Source: Sthenelais limicola (lineage: Eukaryota; Annelida; Polychaeta; Phyllodocida; Sigalionidae). Taken from it: a DNA stretch of 64,000 nucleotides. The notes below the pieces were generated by a model, which did not search any database, was not told the origin of the DNA, and saw nothing but the letters and a program-made list of their open reading frames with translations. The stretch covers positions 8,461,685 through 8,525,684 of the forward strand of contig OW804097.1 in the NCBI GenBank assembly GCA_942159475.1. The letters are read 5' to 3'. Of the stretch, positions 22,236 to 33,436 are shown one piece after another. The translations under genes were made by a program, and so were the position numbers. The first letter of the stretch is position 1. Each line of letters begins with the position of its first letter.

Positions 22236-23050
22236 ACTACATAATAATTGAGAATGCAAGACAGATAGAGAAATACCTTATTGTACCTTATTATTATACA
22301 CATTACACTCTCATCGATCTCTCAAATAAAGGAAGAACAACATTCATGGGACATAAATGTTGCTTATTTTGACAGTTTGGTCATCTTACATTAATTACAT
22401 AGTTAAGGGAAATTAAGACCAAATTTAAATAAATCCTAGGGCCATCGCAGGGGTTAGGAAATTGAAGACAATAAGCCCCAAGGCTGAGAGGGTTAGAATC
22501 GAAACCCTTGAATTTAACAAATAATTTCTAGTCACATATTTCGTACAGAATGAAAATAACTTTTGGGTGATTTTAAGCGTATTTATTGCTTTCATCATGG
22601 TCGGTTTTAGGGTTGAAATGAAGGTGAGAGGCATCTCTGAATATTGTCACGATCCATAATGCCATTACATAAGGTTACGTAATATCACCTAATGATACGT
22701 CATATATTACCAATATTATTATGTAAGGTTACATTGAATTTATGAATATTATATCAATTATGTAAGTGACTAGTGCAAGTCTAGGTCACATCAGGTAGTT
22801 CAAGGAACACTCAGTAGGGGGTCACGTTGACACACCTACGGGTTCAACCCAACTGTATAGCACCTGATTGGGCAGCCACTAATTATATCCTATTGGTTAA
22901 TTAACTAAAGTAGGCTGTAACTCTGCCTTGAGAGAGATGGTAACGTCTGGGAGAACTGGATCTGATCTAGATGACTGTGTACCTATTTGTCTGTATTTGT
23001 CTATTTTCCTAACCTCATGATGTAATTTGTGAGTTGGATAAATAATGTAG
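22236..23050. other. No gene recognised
   Basis: Includes a short stretch of repeated ttacataaggttacgtaata-like sequence (about 22663-22735). No coding feature is seen. Confidence 0.45.
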
Positions 23051-23052
23051 TA

Positions 23053-23295
23053 GGGTCAGATTTTCAGAAAATGTACAATCTAACTTCACCAGTCCTCTCA
23101 AATAACCCAAATTTTAGACCAAAATAAAGTTCAAAATACAGTTTAACCTAACCAAACAGATTGCTAGAATCAATGCAATGCTGAATATACTCGAATTTAC
23201 CTAGTATATATATATTGACCAAATTGCAGCCTAATTTAGCAGAATTTACTAAATGTGTAGAGCGGCCAATTGTACATTTTCTGAAAATCTGACCC
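23053..23295. mobile_element. MITE1 copy, opposite orientation
   Basis: Full-length copy with both terminal inverted repeats, reading into ctaacttcaccagtcctctc first and so inverted relative to the 21025 copy. Flanks agta and aata match at three of four bases. Confidence 0.88.
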
Positions 23296-23482
23296 AATAT
23301 CTCATCTTATCTTTATCTTAATTGAGTAAATTATGATTTGCACGACTTATAACTCATTTCTTCCGTAACATATCTGACATTAGCTTACTGTAGGTTTGCA
23401 TTAAGTGCCAGAAGCATGCACTGATTAACCTTGGTATGAACGGTTAAAGAGTTAAAGCTACTGTGCGGCTAATTCTACATGA

Positions 23483-23694
23483 GGGCCAAGTTGCTAGAAA
23501 ATGTACAATTGGCCTTCACCAATCTAAAATTAGTTTCAAAATACAGTTCAACATTACCAGACAGATCTAGTAAATGACTACAATACATAATACATTCAGA
23601 TATACTCAGTATTTATCATTTTTCACTCTAATTTAGCAGAATTTTATAGATGTGTAGAACTATATAGGTTGTTCATTTTCTGAAAATCTGACCT
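23483..23694. mobile_element. MITE1 copy with empty-site relative
   Basis: Starts gggccaagttgctagaaaat and ends ttttctgaaaatctgacct, with atga on both sides (23479-23482 and 23695-23698). The host sequence around it (23340-23880) is repeated at 29830-30125 without this element. Confidence 0.88.
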
Positions 23695-24050
23695 ATGAAA
23701 TATTGAATGTTGATGTAGTCAAGACTGATCAACGTAACATCAATATTAAACATTGCCAACACAACCTTTTGCCAAAAGGGAATAATTTATTTATATCACG
23801 TATTTGAGTTGTTCAGTGATCAATATTTCTAGTCAATATTGATAATGTTATGACATTTTTAAAAACACTTCAGCATGAAAAGGGTCTAATTTATTTACAT
23901 TGAGTATTCATCGTCATTCAGGAATCATGAATGGAATAGGAGGAGGGCAGTCGTTTATGGCGGAGGGTCCGGTTGTTTTCTTTCTAGTTACCTTGTGGGT
24001 GTAGTAAAAATCCCAGAGTTTTGTGATTATTGGGTTTTATTTTCACTCGC

Positions 24051-24076
24051 TTTCGGCCGTTATTGGCCTTCATCAG
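24051..24076 (-). ncRNA. Hammerhead-like PLE core, isolated
   Basis: The minus strand reads ctgatgaaggcc, a six-base loop, ggccgaaa and then gcgagtgaaaataaaac, a layout common at Penelope 5' ends. No reverse transcriptase remains nearby, so this is a stub. The flanks cactcac and gcgagtg could also pair with each other, which is not hammerhead topology. Confidence 0.5.
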
Positions 24077-24353
24077 GTGAGTGAGTACATGAACATGGGG
24101 GGGGGGGGGCTTAAGTTCAAAATGATGTAGTAGTAAGAAACATGTAAACATGGCTGACCGCACACAATATGTGTGGGTCTGGCCGCAGTAAATAAAATTG
24201 CGTTATTCGTTATTGTTTCATATCATGGGTTATTTTAGGCTAGCATCACATTGGTTCTTTCATAAAAATAGTAGTTGATTTTTTTATATATCATGGAATC
24301 ATGTCTGGTAGTTTTTCCCAGACACCTAACCTAGAGCATAACTATTTGTGATG

Positions 24354-24595
24354 TGTTCCAGGAAAGTGAGTCACAGAATTGATGTTTCAAATGCTTTTGC
24401 TAGAAGATATCTTTATTGAAAATGTTTTGATGTTTAGAGTGTTTTGCACTTACAATCATATAAATCATATAATGTACCAACAGGACATTGTATTAAATAT
24501 ATCCTTGCGTTTTGACGGCCTTCATATCGAATGCATTTAGTTACTTGATATCTCATAACCCATAATTATTGTTACAGTAGTGAGTTTCTGGGAAG
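24354..24595. repeat. MITE2 partial copy
   Basis: Begins tgatgtgttccaggaaagtg and continues into the MITE2 interior (ttgcgttttgacggccttca, ttagttacttgatatctca). The right half is missing. Confidence 0.65.
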
Positions 24596-25021
24596 TCTCG
24601 GGAGGCCTGGGGGCGCGGCTACGTCCACGCAAGCAGCACTGGGATTAGAAATAAAGCTGTGAGAGAGCTCCGCTCTTCACTTAGTTCTTACATACCAGTC
24701 ACCGAGTCTGTTGCTCATTCTCTATCACCGAACCTATTCAAAATTTAAGCTATAGTATAGTCTTAAGACTATGATATTTATTAGAAGCATTAATACTGGG
24801 GAAACCCATAATTATATCACTGGTGGAGAAACCAATTAAGATCGTGGTTAATTGTGTATTAGTACACGAATTATCCCCAAACTTAAGGGGTGTAATGGTT
24901 GCTGAAATTGAGCAAACCTTTCCACTACCTGGTGAGTTACCCACAACTTTTACAAAAATGATTCCAACTAAATTGAGCTTATCAGCTTGAGCTTGGAAAA
25001 TAGATTTTGTATATAAATATT
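24596..25021. mobile_element. Retroelement remnant: LTR-like end and protease-like frame
   Basis: The plus strand at about 24580-24735 looks like an LTR (GC-rich U3, ttagaaataaagctgtgaga, then a CT-rich U5). On the minus strand, 24944-24750 reads TPLKFGDNSC and then ILIGFSTSDIIMGFPSI, resembling the C-terminal part of a retroviral-type aspartyl protease. The two do not clearly belong to one element. The Ty3-like insertion at 25026 starts right beside them. Confidence 0.35.
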
Positions 25022-25025
25022 ACTT

Positions 25026-25093
25026 TGTAGTGAACTCGGTTCGGGACTCTTAGCATAGAGAATAAAACGGAACAAGGATGGACTATTGCACTC
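25026..25093 (-). repeat. 3' LTR fragment of the minus-strand Ty3-like element
   Basis: Matches 28505-28572 with one difference: both begin tgtagtgaactcggttcggg and end near actattgcactc. Beyond this point the two diverge, so the rest of this LTR has been deleted. Confidence 0.9.
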
Positions 25094-25522
25094 CATTTGT
25101 CCCGGCTACTGCTACTGGGGCATACCATCTCTCCCGAACTAATAACTTAGATGGGATCTCCAGAGTTTCCTTTCGCAGCACAGAGACCTTCTGTATCTTG
25201 GCAGGTTTGTTACGGTTCTTCTTGACCATTAAAATCTGCCCTTCAACAGCTTAGAATCCGGATTCCCCCCATCTGATGTCAGGGTCACCCTCCGGATTTT
25301 TCAAAGGAGTACAAACCTTTGAAAGAGTATTACCGTACGGCAACGATCTAGATTCTCCACTTTTCGGCTTGGATTTGTGCTCCTTTAGAGTTAGTCCAAG
25401 AGTACTAGGCGGTGCCTGGGCCTTACTCCCAATCTCTACACTACTCTCATACTCCTCTTGGATTGTGGTATTGTGAAGCGCCATGTCGCTGACCCCCACT
25501 ACGTTTCTCGTGAGGGTCCCAG

Positions 25523-25861
25523 TTAGTTTTCCGACTTCTCCGCTGCAACTGCCCTTGCTTCGGTTACAGCAAGGAGTGCAAATAGCCCCTTCTTCTTTGA
25601 ACATTCAGAGACCTTATGTCCAAATTCACCACAGAAGTAGCACGGTTTAGTCTTCTGAATCTGTTTCTTTCCCCTATACCCAGATTTCTCATAATGAGAC
25701 ATTTTGGGGGTATCCGTAGGGGTTGGTTTCCTATGAGCCTGCGATGTCTGAATGGCCTGTACTATTGTGCCAATGTCAGAGTCTTCTTCTTCTGACTGCA
25801 CCTTATCACTGGCATGCAACACCTCAGTAATCTGGGCAATGACAGACTTCTTTGGGGTCTT
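25523..25861 (-). pseudogene. Gag C-terminus with zinc knuckle (minus Ty3-like element)
   Basis: The frame reads KTPKKSVIAQITEVLHASDK, then a zinc knuckle CYFCGEFGHKVSEC (C-X2-C-X4-H-X4-C), and ends at the TAG near 25523. The knuckle binds genomic RNA during packaging. The upstream half of gag lies beyond the LINE tail at 25862-26184; the reading frame matches on both sides of that insertion. A second frame, 25251-25604, covers the following degenerate region; no protease motif is visible in it. Confidence 0.8.
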
Positions 25862-26184
25862 CAATTCAATTCAATTCAAGGATTCTTTATTGCAAAAAGG
25901 TGTTGGTTACAATAATGTAGACCAGCATTCTAAGTAGACAAAAGCCTAGGTAGGTCTTCCGCCGGTTGCCTGAGAACTTGCTTCAACTTATGTTTGGTTA
26001 CATGTTTCTAGGTGACTAGTTCTATTTCAGGTTATATGAGTAACATGACAATGATTGGATGGGAGTGATGGGGTGAAAGTAATGAGTTGATGAGATGATT
26101 ACATAGATTGGATAATACAGTTGACAGTGAGGTATGGTTTACCTTCGGTAACCTTTTTAAATAATATTTTATACTAAGTGTCTA
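25862..26184 (-). mobile_element. LINE 3' end inserted in gag
   Basis: On the minus strand this is a 323-bp 3' UTR ending ttttgcaataaagaatcctt and a (TTGAA)n tail. The flanking gag sequence is duplicated as gggtctt (25855-25861 and 26185-26191). It resembles the tail of the LINE fragment at 17069-17747. Confidence 0.85.
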
Positions 26185-26704
26185 GGGTCTTATTCTTGTG
26201 CCCTCCGCTAGCTTCAGAGGGTCCGAAGAAATCCGGAGCCGAGCTAGCGGTAGTGTTCTGTATGGATACAGTATTTCCAGCATCCAAATCAGCTCCCTCG
26301 AACACTTCGGACCAATGGACGGCCTGTTCAAGGTCATAAGGCTCCTGTAGTCTCACCCACCAGGACTCCTTGCCATTGAACAAGCCATCTAGATACACCT
26401 TCAAGCACAATGTCCGTCCAGTGTAATCCATTACGTTGCCGAAAGCAATTCGGGCCTTTTTCTCAACTTCATTTGCAAAGTTGCGACTGGTCTGGTTCAT
26501 AGTTTGCCTCATAGCATAGAAGATGGCCTGCTTCTTTTGGGAATTGTGTTCCCGGAAATTAGCCTCCATTTGCTGGACAAACTCTGGGAGTTTGAGTCCA
26601 GGAGGTAGTTCGCCCAACTCCTGTACCTGGCGACGGCAGGTGGACTTCAGGAACATCAAGAAGATGTCATCTGACCAATTCTGTGCCTCTGCCATAACCC
26701 TCAT
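26174..26704 (-). pseudogene. Gag core (minus Ty3-like element)
   Basis: About 170 codons read MRVMAEAQNWSDDIFLMFLK, then a run typical of Ty3 gag (the FANEVEKKARIAF region and LDGLFNGKESWWVRLQEPYD), ending where the LINE tail entered. Upstream, the same frame continues through MPDVASYVPKMSFLK and is broken by a TAA before WDSSKDSWS. This is the capsid part of gag; the copy is inactive. Confidence 0.75.
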
Positions 26705-26841
26705 CTCCCCCAGATGGACGCTCCAACTGTCCTTGGAAGAATCCCATTATTTTAGAAAGGACATCTTTGGAACATAACTGGCCACGTCCGGCATATACTC
26801 ATAATGGAATGAGCTCTCTGCTGGCTCAGGCCCATCATATC

Positions 26842-27418
26842 TTAAAGGTAAATACCAGTGTTTAAATAAAAAATGAATGAATCATGGAATTTTCTTTAAA
26901 CTTTGGATTTAGAACGAACTTGGTTGGGGGAACTCAAAAAGCCCAAAAAAACCATATGTCATTGGATTAGTTTTTATTTCAGGGACCACTGAAATTTATT
27001 ACTGTTCAGTATAGAAGTCTATGGGACAACGAGTGTTTTTTGCATTTTCCCCAATGGCATATGATTGAATCATACGATTTTCTTTTAAATCTGCATATAC
27101 ATTGCTGACATGTTATTCTACCCTCCCAATTAAAATAAATAAGGGGTCATTGAACTAAATAAAAAGTTATTCAGCTAAACTTGTATCTCAATGAGCTTCC
27201 CCCATTGAAATCAATAGTGAAGGGAAGTAAACTTCACTCATCCCTAAAACACAAAATAATATGATAACATCCAGTCTTTTTGGCATTTTGTATTCCCCCA
27301 ACCATGTTCTTTCTCAATACAAAGTTTGAATGAAATATATTGACTTCTATTGTTTCATGCATTAGTTCCTTGAATTCCCGCCTGCTGCAGTGCTGACAAT
27401 GCTGGTATTTATCTTTAA
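26842..27418. mobile_element. MITE4 copy B inside gag
   Basis: TTAA at both ends (26842-26845 and 27415-27418), with ends aggtaaataccagtg and ctggtatttatct. About 577 bp and non-coding. It splits the gag frame of the Ty3-like element and is therefore younger than it. Copy A is at 21253-22235. Confidence 0.9.
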
Positions 27419-27444
27419 TCCTTGGGTCAAGGATTTATCTTTGA

Positions 27445-28378
27445 ATGAGTTTCTCTCCTCATCGTTGTTGTATGACTTACAGGGGCATAACTCCGAGAGG
27501 AATTTGCCCCAGCAGTCACTACAGCATCATGTCGGACATGATGCCCACCCAGATAACCAATGGTGGGATCCAAAGGTTTCTTTATGGTGGAGATGCCAGC
27601 ACCAATGCCTGGTCTACCTGCTGTGCCAGTGGGTGGAGTGACTATCCCCTGATTTGGTGGGAGGTCTGGGGTATCTCCGGGGTCTTGATCTGGACTTTCT
27701 TTTCACCCAGTCCGAAGGAAGCAGGAGTCCTAAGTACATAGGATTCTCCTTGTGCTTCGTTCCTCACACTGCCAACCTTTTCGGGTGTTGGTTCCACTAT
27801 GGGAGAAGCGGGTCTAGGACCCATCCCCAATCCGAATATAGCAGCTATCTGCTCTACGGTTGGCTCAGCCGTTTGTACAGGCTCCGCTGTCAGATCTTGT
27901 TGCAATCTAGACAGGTCATCAACTCTAGAGGCCTCAGCCTGAAGTTTCTCGTTCTCAACCATCAGTCTGGCTGTAGAACGATCACTCCTTTCGGCCAAGT
28001 CCTATAGAGTTCTCTGGAGCTCTGCATTCTGGTCCTCCAACATGATCAGTTGGTTTCTCTGGCCCAAGTTAAACTTGTGCGCTTGCTCATATGCGTTGCG
28101 CCAAGCATCTACCTGTGACTGGAGAGGTGAGGTAGGATTTGTTACATGAGTGTGTGTTACCTGCTGTCGTGGTAAACTCTCATCAGCCTCATCCGAAAAG
28201 AGAATCTATCGCGAGGCTCACGGTATTCCCAGGGGTTTTGCACAATTTTCTTTGTGACTGGACTTGGTCTGGGTACTGTGGTTTGGACTTTCGGTATAGC
28301 ACCTGTGCCCTTACCTGTACCTACACCTCCAACTGCCCCTTCGGACTCCGTTTGACTCACAACATTCAGGTCTGCCAT
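27445..28378 (-). pseudogene. Gag N-terminal region (minus Ty3-like element)
   Basis: Starts MADLNVVSQTESEGAVGGVG at 28378, followed by a Pro-rich, basic stretch. After a frame change, 27998-27642 reads MAERSDRSTARLMVENEKLQ, a probable coiled coil, and then a Pro/Glu-rich linker. Several frame breaks exist. The position directly downstream of the primer-binding site and upstream of the gag core supports the assignment. No known domain name is proposed for the N-terminal part. Confidence 0.6.
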
Positions 28379-28487
28379 TTCTACTGACCTCTTTTCCTTT
28401 CTTTATTTCAATCTTAGAATTCTACCTGGATGGATCCGAACACTTTTCAGGCTTTTTGAAAAGCTAACTTCTGGTTGCGGCTAAGAA

Positions 28488-28503
28488 CTGGTCACGGCAC
28501 CAA
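28488..28503 (-). other. Primer-binding site of the minus Ty3-like element
   Basis: Directly inside the 5' LTR the minus strand reads ttggtgccgtgaccag, a TGG-starting sequence of the kind that pairs with a tRNA 3' end. Confidence 0.75.
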
Positions 28504-28504
28504 T

Positions 28505-28972
28505 TGTAGTGAACTCGGTTCGGGACTCTTAGCATAGAGAATAAAACGGAACAAGGATAGACTATTGCACTCTGGTCTATTCTCACACAACCACATAGAC
28601 CAACCCTTATGGACCAGCCATAAGGTAAATACGAATACTGACAAACAGTAAGATAAAAGGTGTGGAGAAGAGTAAAATATATCACATACAATAAAAGATA
28701 AGTTCAAAGTAACCAATACCAGAGACAGATAAGGACAGCACAAAAGGACATTACAAAGGTATAAAATAGCAATATACAGGAACAAGGTACAAATTAAACA
28801 TAGGCAGAAGTAATATAAAACAGGACCACTCATCCAGGGTCTCTGTTCGGACCAATCCGAGAGCCCTCAACTGCCCCCTGGTGTCAGTCCGGAAGGACTG
28901 GAACAACCAGCGGACAGCTTCAGACTCCCAAACTGTAATATAACTAAACCCGTAAAACACTTGACCACTACA
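28505..28972 (-). repeat. 5' LTR of the minus-strand Ty3-like element
   Basis: 468 bp with ends tgtagtgaac and gaccactaca (short inverted termini TGTAGTG/CACTACA). The outer flank actt repeats at 25022-25025. Confidence 0.9.
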
Positions 28973-28976
28973 ACTT

Positions 28977-29829
28977 GATATTACTATAAAAACCTAGGTT
29001 TGTGCTTACTGGTAGCAGCATCTTTTTGGGCAAGATTTGTGTTCAGACGGTATGTAAATTATAACCAAAACAATATCGTTCCTTAGAACGGGTTTCCTCA
29101 TGCCCTGATTCTTGTTGCTCCAACTCTTGGCCGAATTTTTTTGGTGGGTGAATATATTTATCATATAATATATATAATAATAGTTGGTTGGTCCAAAATG
29201 GCAATTATATTTCTAATCAGATTCGGCATTTTTGTTATAAATCACCATAATTGGTCAATCTTATTACCACCAGCTAGCTGTTATGGATGAAGGGTGTAGT
29301 GAAAATAAGAATGAGTAATGAGTAATGATGAGATGAATAAGGTGAATATTACATCATATTACGAATTGTCTGTCTATGATTTTGACTATAGGTGGTGGGT
29401 GCGTCCATTTCCTGATTTGGCTCTGACCTGTTCTATGGCATTTACCTCATTTCTTCTGTTATAATCACATAAACCCACTCTTTAATTGTGTGATTCGTAA
29501 ACATATCAAACTTAAGATATAGAAATACTTAGGTTCATGGAAATATAAAAATGATCGGGTCTTTTTTGCACCGATCTTGTAAGTTACTTTATTGGTTATT
29601 ACCCATCGAGATACATTGCAAACTTTTGAAAAATAAAAAATATCAAACTTAAAATATAGAAATACTTATTAGGTGTCTTAGTTTTTCTATGAACGTGTAG
29701 TTAGAAATGTAGTTACAGAAGGTTTGTTCGGAAGAGCTGTCTGGGACAGAGAACAAAAACCGATTTCCATGTAGAAAACGTTTATCACAGTCTGTATAAC
29801 AAAATGGAAATAAAGTTTCTTATATATAT
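28977..29829. other. No gene; MITE2 traces
   Basis: AT-rich sequence with degraded MITE2 interior around 29495-29690 (atcaaacttaa, tagaaatactta). No gene is seen. Confidence 0.45.
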
Positions 29830-30125
29830 ATTTGATTTTTGCACTTTATGTCTCATTTCTTCTGTAACACATCTGACATTAGCTTACCCTAAGTGCTAGA
29901 AGCATGCACCAATCAACCTTAGTATGAATGGTTAAAAAGTGAATGATGCATAATATATTAAATGTTGATGTAGTCTAGACTGATCAACGTGACATCAATA
30001 TTAAACATTGCCAACCCAACATTTTGCCAAAAGGGAATTATTTATTTACATTCTGTCATTGTTCAGTGATCAGTATTTCTGGTCAATATTAATAGTGTCC
30101 CGACATTTAAACACTTCAGCATCAT
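29830..30125. repeat. Paralogue of 23340-23880 without the MITE1 insertion
   Basis: Shares cagaagcatgca-type sequence, tgatcaacgt, catcaatattaaacattgcc and ttttgccaaaagggaat with the 23340-23880 segment. At the position of the 23483-23694 MITE1 copy this one reads through. Confidence 0.85.
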
Positions 30126-30525
30126 ATGTGTTTCAGGAAAATGAGTCACAAGTCGCAAAAAATAGATTTTGAAATATCATTATAGTTGTAGAGTAGATGA
30201 ATCTGATTCAAATGGTGGTAAACATTAAGCACATCTAAGAATTTTTTTTATATTTCATGTTTGATAATATAGTTTAGCGCTCCTTTCCTTTATAGGGAAG
30301 GGGGAGGGGGAAGATGGAAGGGGTGGGGAAGGCGACGTCCTTAGGTCATATTATGATTTTAAGTGTCATTAAACGTTGCCTACTTGATATGTGCTATTTC
30401 GACCTGGCTTAGAGGGGTGAGGATTAAATCTTCCCCCCAATTTGAATCGAGGGAGGCGAGCCCAGCTGTTTTTTTATGGGGATGTGAACTGATTAACAGG
30501 GAGTAATGGAATAAGTAAGAGTAAT

Positions 30526-30809
30526 TCATCACCCCCTGTATTGTATTGTATTGTAACAACATTGTATTAATATTGTGTTAGCACCAACTATCATAGCATT
30601 AGAATTAAATAACTAGAACCAGTGTGAGACCGTAGTTAGACACAGCAGTGGACGGAAAACCATGGAATTCAGCAATGAATATATACCTGTGAGACCATGT
30701 CTAGGTTAAAACCGATTTGCAATTGACTATGTATCTTCATTGTACTTGACTACTTGTGAAATGATTTGACTTATTGATTTGCTGTATAAACATCCTAAAT
30801 AAAAAAAAA
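30526..30809 (+). mobile_element. Short poly(A) retroposed element with 9-bp target duplication
   Basis: 284 bp ending gctgtataaacatcctaaat and a run of A. It is flanked by aagagtaat at 30517-30525 and 30810-30818. Related tails (gctgtataaa...) occur near 35673 and 38367. Non-coding; it may be a SINE or a LINE 3' fragment. Confidence 0.75.
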
Positions 30810-31012
30810 AAGAGTAATGCCTTCTTCCACGCCTCGACACCAGAGAGAAATCCCCGCTCTATAATTACCCTGCCATAAACTATAGTATGTTTGGAAAAAG
30901 TTTGTGACACTTTCTGGGTGGGAATTACCAGTGAAGTAGCTAAGCATACTTATTCTGATGGCCTCCAATACGAGAGAATAGATTAAACTACAGTCTTAAA
31001 ATTTGTGATTAT

Positions 31013-31423
31013 GTGTGATCCGTTTTAGTAAAATGAGTCATAAGTCGCAAAAAACGGATTTTGAGATATCATACTATTTGAAAAGAGGAGATCAAGCCGA
31101 TTCTAATGATAGTAATCATGAAGGACATTTAAGAAGTATTGCTATATTTTAAGGTTGATATTTTTATTTTTTGGAAAAAAATGTTTCTGGATGGGTAATT
31201 ACCAGTAAAGTAACTAAATATACTCCATACAAAAGCCTTCAAAATGCAAGGATATATTTAATACAATGTCCCGAAGTTTGTTTGTTACATGGATTCATAT
31301 GAAAATAAGTGGTAATCCCTCTAGAAATCAGAACATTTCAATAAAGAGATATTGTAAAAAAAAGCTTTGGAAAATATAATTTTTTGCGACTTATGACTAA
31401 TTCTCCTGGAACACATCACATTT
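31013..31423. mobile_element. MITE2 copy
   Basis: Left end tgtgatccgttttagtaaaa followed by tgagtcataagtcgc; right end gcgacttatgactaattctc and then acacatcacat. The interior closely matches the 3894-4309 copy (for example ggtaattaccagtaaagtaa). Confidence 0.85.
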
Positions 31424-31698
31424 ATGTTACTTATATTATTACAGCATCTTGCCCTCCAAGAATGTGAAAATTCCAACAAGGTGATCCCAAGAATTTTGAA
31501 AAGTATAATTTTTGCGACTTGTGACTCATTTCCTTGCAATACCTCACCTGAATATTCTGCGTCGTTCAGGGATCATGTAGTTTGTCACAGACAACTAACC
31601 TATATTATTCATATTGCTGACATCGTCAAGCTAAACCATCACAATGGTTGGGTGGGGATAGATGGATGATTGCCCATATATGGCGGCAACTAAAACCT

Positions 31699-31935
31699 GG
31701 GTCAGACTTTCAGAAAATGTACAATTTACATTTTACAATCTCCTCAAATAACCCAAATTTCATACGAAAATAAAGTTCAAAATACAGTTCAATCTAACCA
31801 AAATGATTGCTAGAATCACTGCAATGCCAAATGTACTCAAATTTACCAAGTATTGACCAAATTGCAGCCTAATTCTGCAGCATTTACTATATATGTATAG
31901 AGCTGCCAATTGTACATGTTCTGAAAATGTGACCC
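31699..31935. mobile_element. MITE1 copy
   Basis: gggtcagactttcagaaaat to ttctgaaaatgtgaccc, in the same orientation as the 23053 copy. A clear flanking duplication is not seen. Confidence 0.85.
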
Positions 31936-32498
31936 ACATATTGCACATTTATTGGCTTTACTTCACACAATTTAAATAAGGCCAAATAAAATAGGTGTGT
32001 TTCAGATTTACCCGCCCCCCTACCTTAAAACACCTTCCCCTACCTAATTTTTCTTACCATACCTGCTTTATTTCTTTACCATACTTTACCTTTTTTTATT
32101 TAACAAAAAATGCAAATAAAAGCAGGAAAACAGGTTTTCCTACCCTGTAATTATCGAAAAGCACATTTCCCTATTGTTATAGAACATTTTTTCAGTTCCT
32201 GGGAGGTGGTTTCTTAATTTTTTTAAAAAGGTTGCCACCACCACTACCTAGTTTTCAGCCAGATAGATGCATCGGAAACCAGCCTATTTTTTTGTTGGCC
32301 TAAATAAAAGTCTGGGGGTGGTAAAGTCAGCTTGTTAGATAAAGATTTCTTCATTCTGGAGGCTGATGGCTGAAGGAACCTAAAACTTAGGATACATTTC
32401 TAAGGATTAGCTTACATCCTATTCTACTCTGAATAATTACTGAATAATTCGTGTAAGAAAAGAAGGTAAGTTGCATAATATATGGAAGAACACTTTCA

Positions 32499-32499
32499 T

Positions 32500-32554
<55 letters not shown>

Positions 32555-32695
32555 TTCTATTTATTTATTTATTTATTTATCGGCAGACAACAGAAGACCT
32601 GGCATGTCTCAGTGTCAGATTTGTATGACCAGTTGTAAATAAGACTTCATAATAAAGAATGTTTGAATTGAATTCTATTGAATTGAATTTATATT
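32499..32695. repeat. (TTTA)n microsatellite and LINE-like tail
   Basis: About 20 units of ttta with one interruption (32499-32580), then a 100-bp stretch ending cataataaagaatg and ttgaattgaat repeats like the LINE tails at 17700 and 25862. The region 31940-32498 shows no gene. Confidence 0.75.
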
Positions 32696-32726
32696 GAGTA
32701 TTTTGCTACCTAGATTCGTAGTAGAA

Positions 32727-33125
32727 ATATGTGATGCCTTTCAGGAAAATGAGTCATAAGTCGCAAAAGTGTTTATTTCACAAGATCACATTATTGGAAG
32801 GTTCCGATTTTTGGAGGGTTTATCACTTATGGCTATATCAATCGATGTACCTATTTTCAGGACAATGTATCTAATATATCCTTTAGTTTTAGAGGTCCTC
32901 ATATGGACTACATTTAGTTACTTTACTGTTTATTGACCCCCAGAAATATTGGAAACTATTTTTTTTTAAACAAAACAATCAAACTTAAAATCCAGAAATA
33001 CTTATTAAAGTATTAGACTGTTTACTATCATTGGAATCGGCTTGATATCATCTTTTCAAATATGATGATATCTCAAAATTTATTTTTTGCGACTTATGAC
33101 TCATTTTCCTGAAACATCTCATATG
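32727..33125. mobile_element. MITE2 copy
   Basis: Left end atatgtgatgcctttcagga, right end gactcattttcctgaaacat. It lies about 230 bp upstream of the first coding exon of the lectin gene. Confidence 0.82.
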
Positions 33126-33354
33126 ATTAATCGGATATTTAAAGGAATTATCCAACAGATAAAGAGTAGCCCCCAACTGTACACCATGAAATACACAGAA
33201 ACTGATTTAAATGAAATTGAATAATTTTCAGATTGTTCCAGAGACATTTCCTTTCATTAACACAGATAACTTACAAAAAACAAAAACTATTTTCGTGTGC
33301 GTATATTGTTTAAGTTTTTTTTCGTTGAATAGGCTATTTTTAATGTTTTTCAGG

Positions 33355-33436
33355 ATGTGCAAACAATTGTTTGAAATGACTGGGGCTGGTAGACTACTGG
33401 GAATAGTTATCATACTGCAAGGGTTGATAGCAAAAG
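33355..33436 (+). CDS. Lectin gene exon 1: signal peptide
   Basis: ATG at 33355, directly after an acceptor-like tttttcag, so a 5' UTR intron is likely. The peptide has the hydrophobic core RLLGIVIILQGLIA. A second Met at 33376 could also serve as start. Donor aaaag then gtgagt; leaves in phase 1. Confidence 0.75.

Larger units (their letters stand above)
25026..28972 (-). mobile_element. Ty3-like LTR retrotransposon, internally deleted and nested
   Basis: Flanked by actt on both sides (25022-25025 and 28973-28976). The minus-strand order is 5' LTR (28505-28972), primer-binding site, gag in several broken pieces, zinc knuckle, a short degenerate stretch and only the last 68 bp of the 3' LTR (25026-25093). 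Reverse transcriptase and integrase are gone, so it was non-autonomous or suffered a deletion. A MITE4 and a LINE tail sit inside gag. Confidence 0.85.

Noticed and set aside
22820..22860. tRNA-like ggttcaaccc sequence
   Set aside because: No cloverleaf or A-box could be fitted around it.
24040..24095. Confident call of an active hammerhead ribozyme
   Set aside because: The flanks cactcac and gcgagtg pair with each other directly, which is not hammerhead topology; only the core motif is supported.
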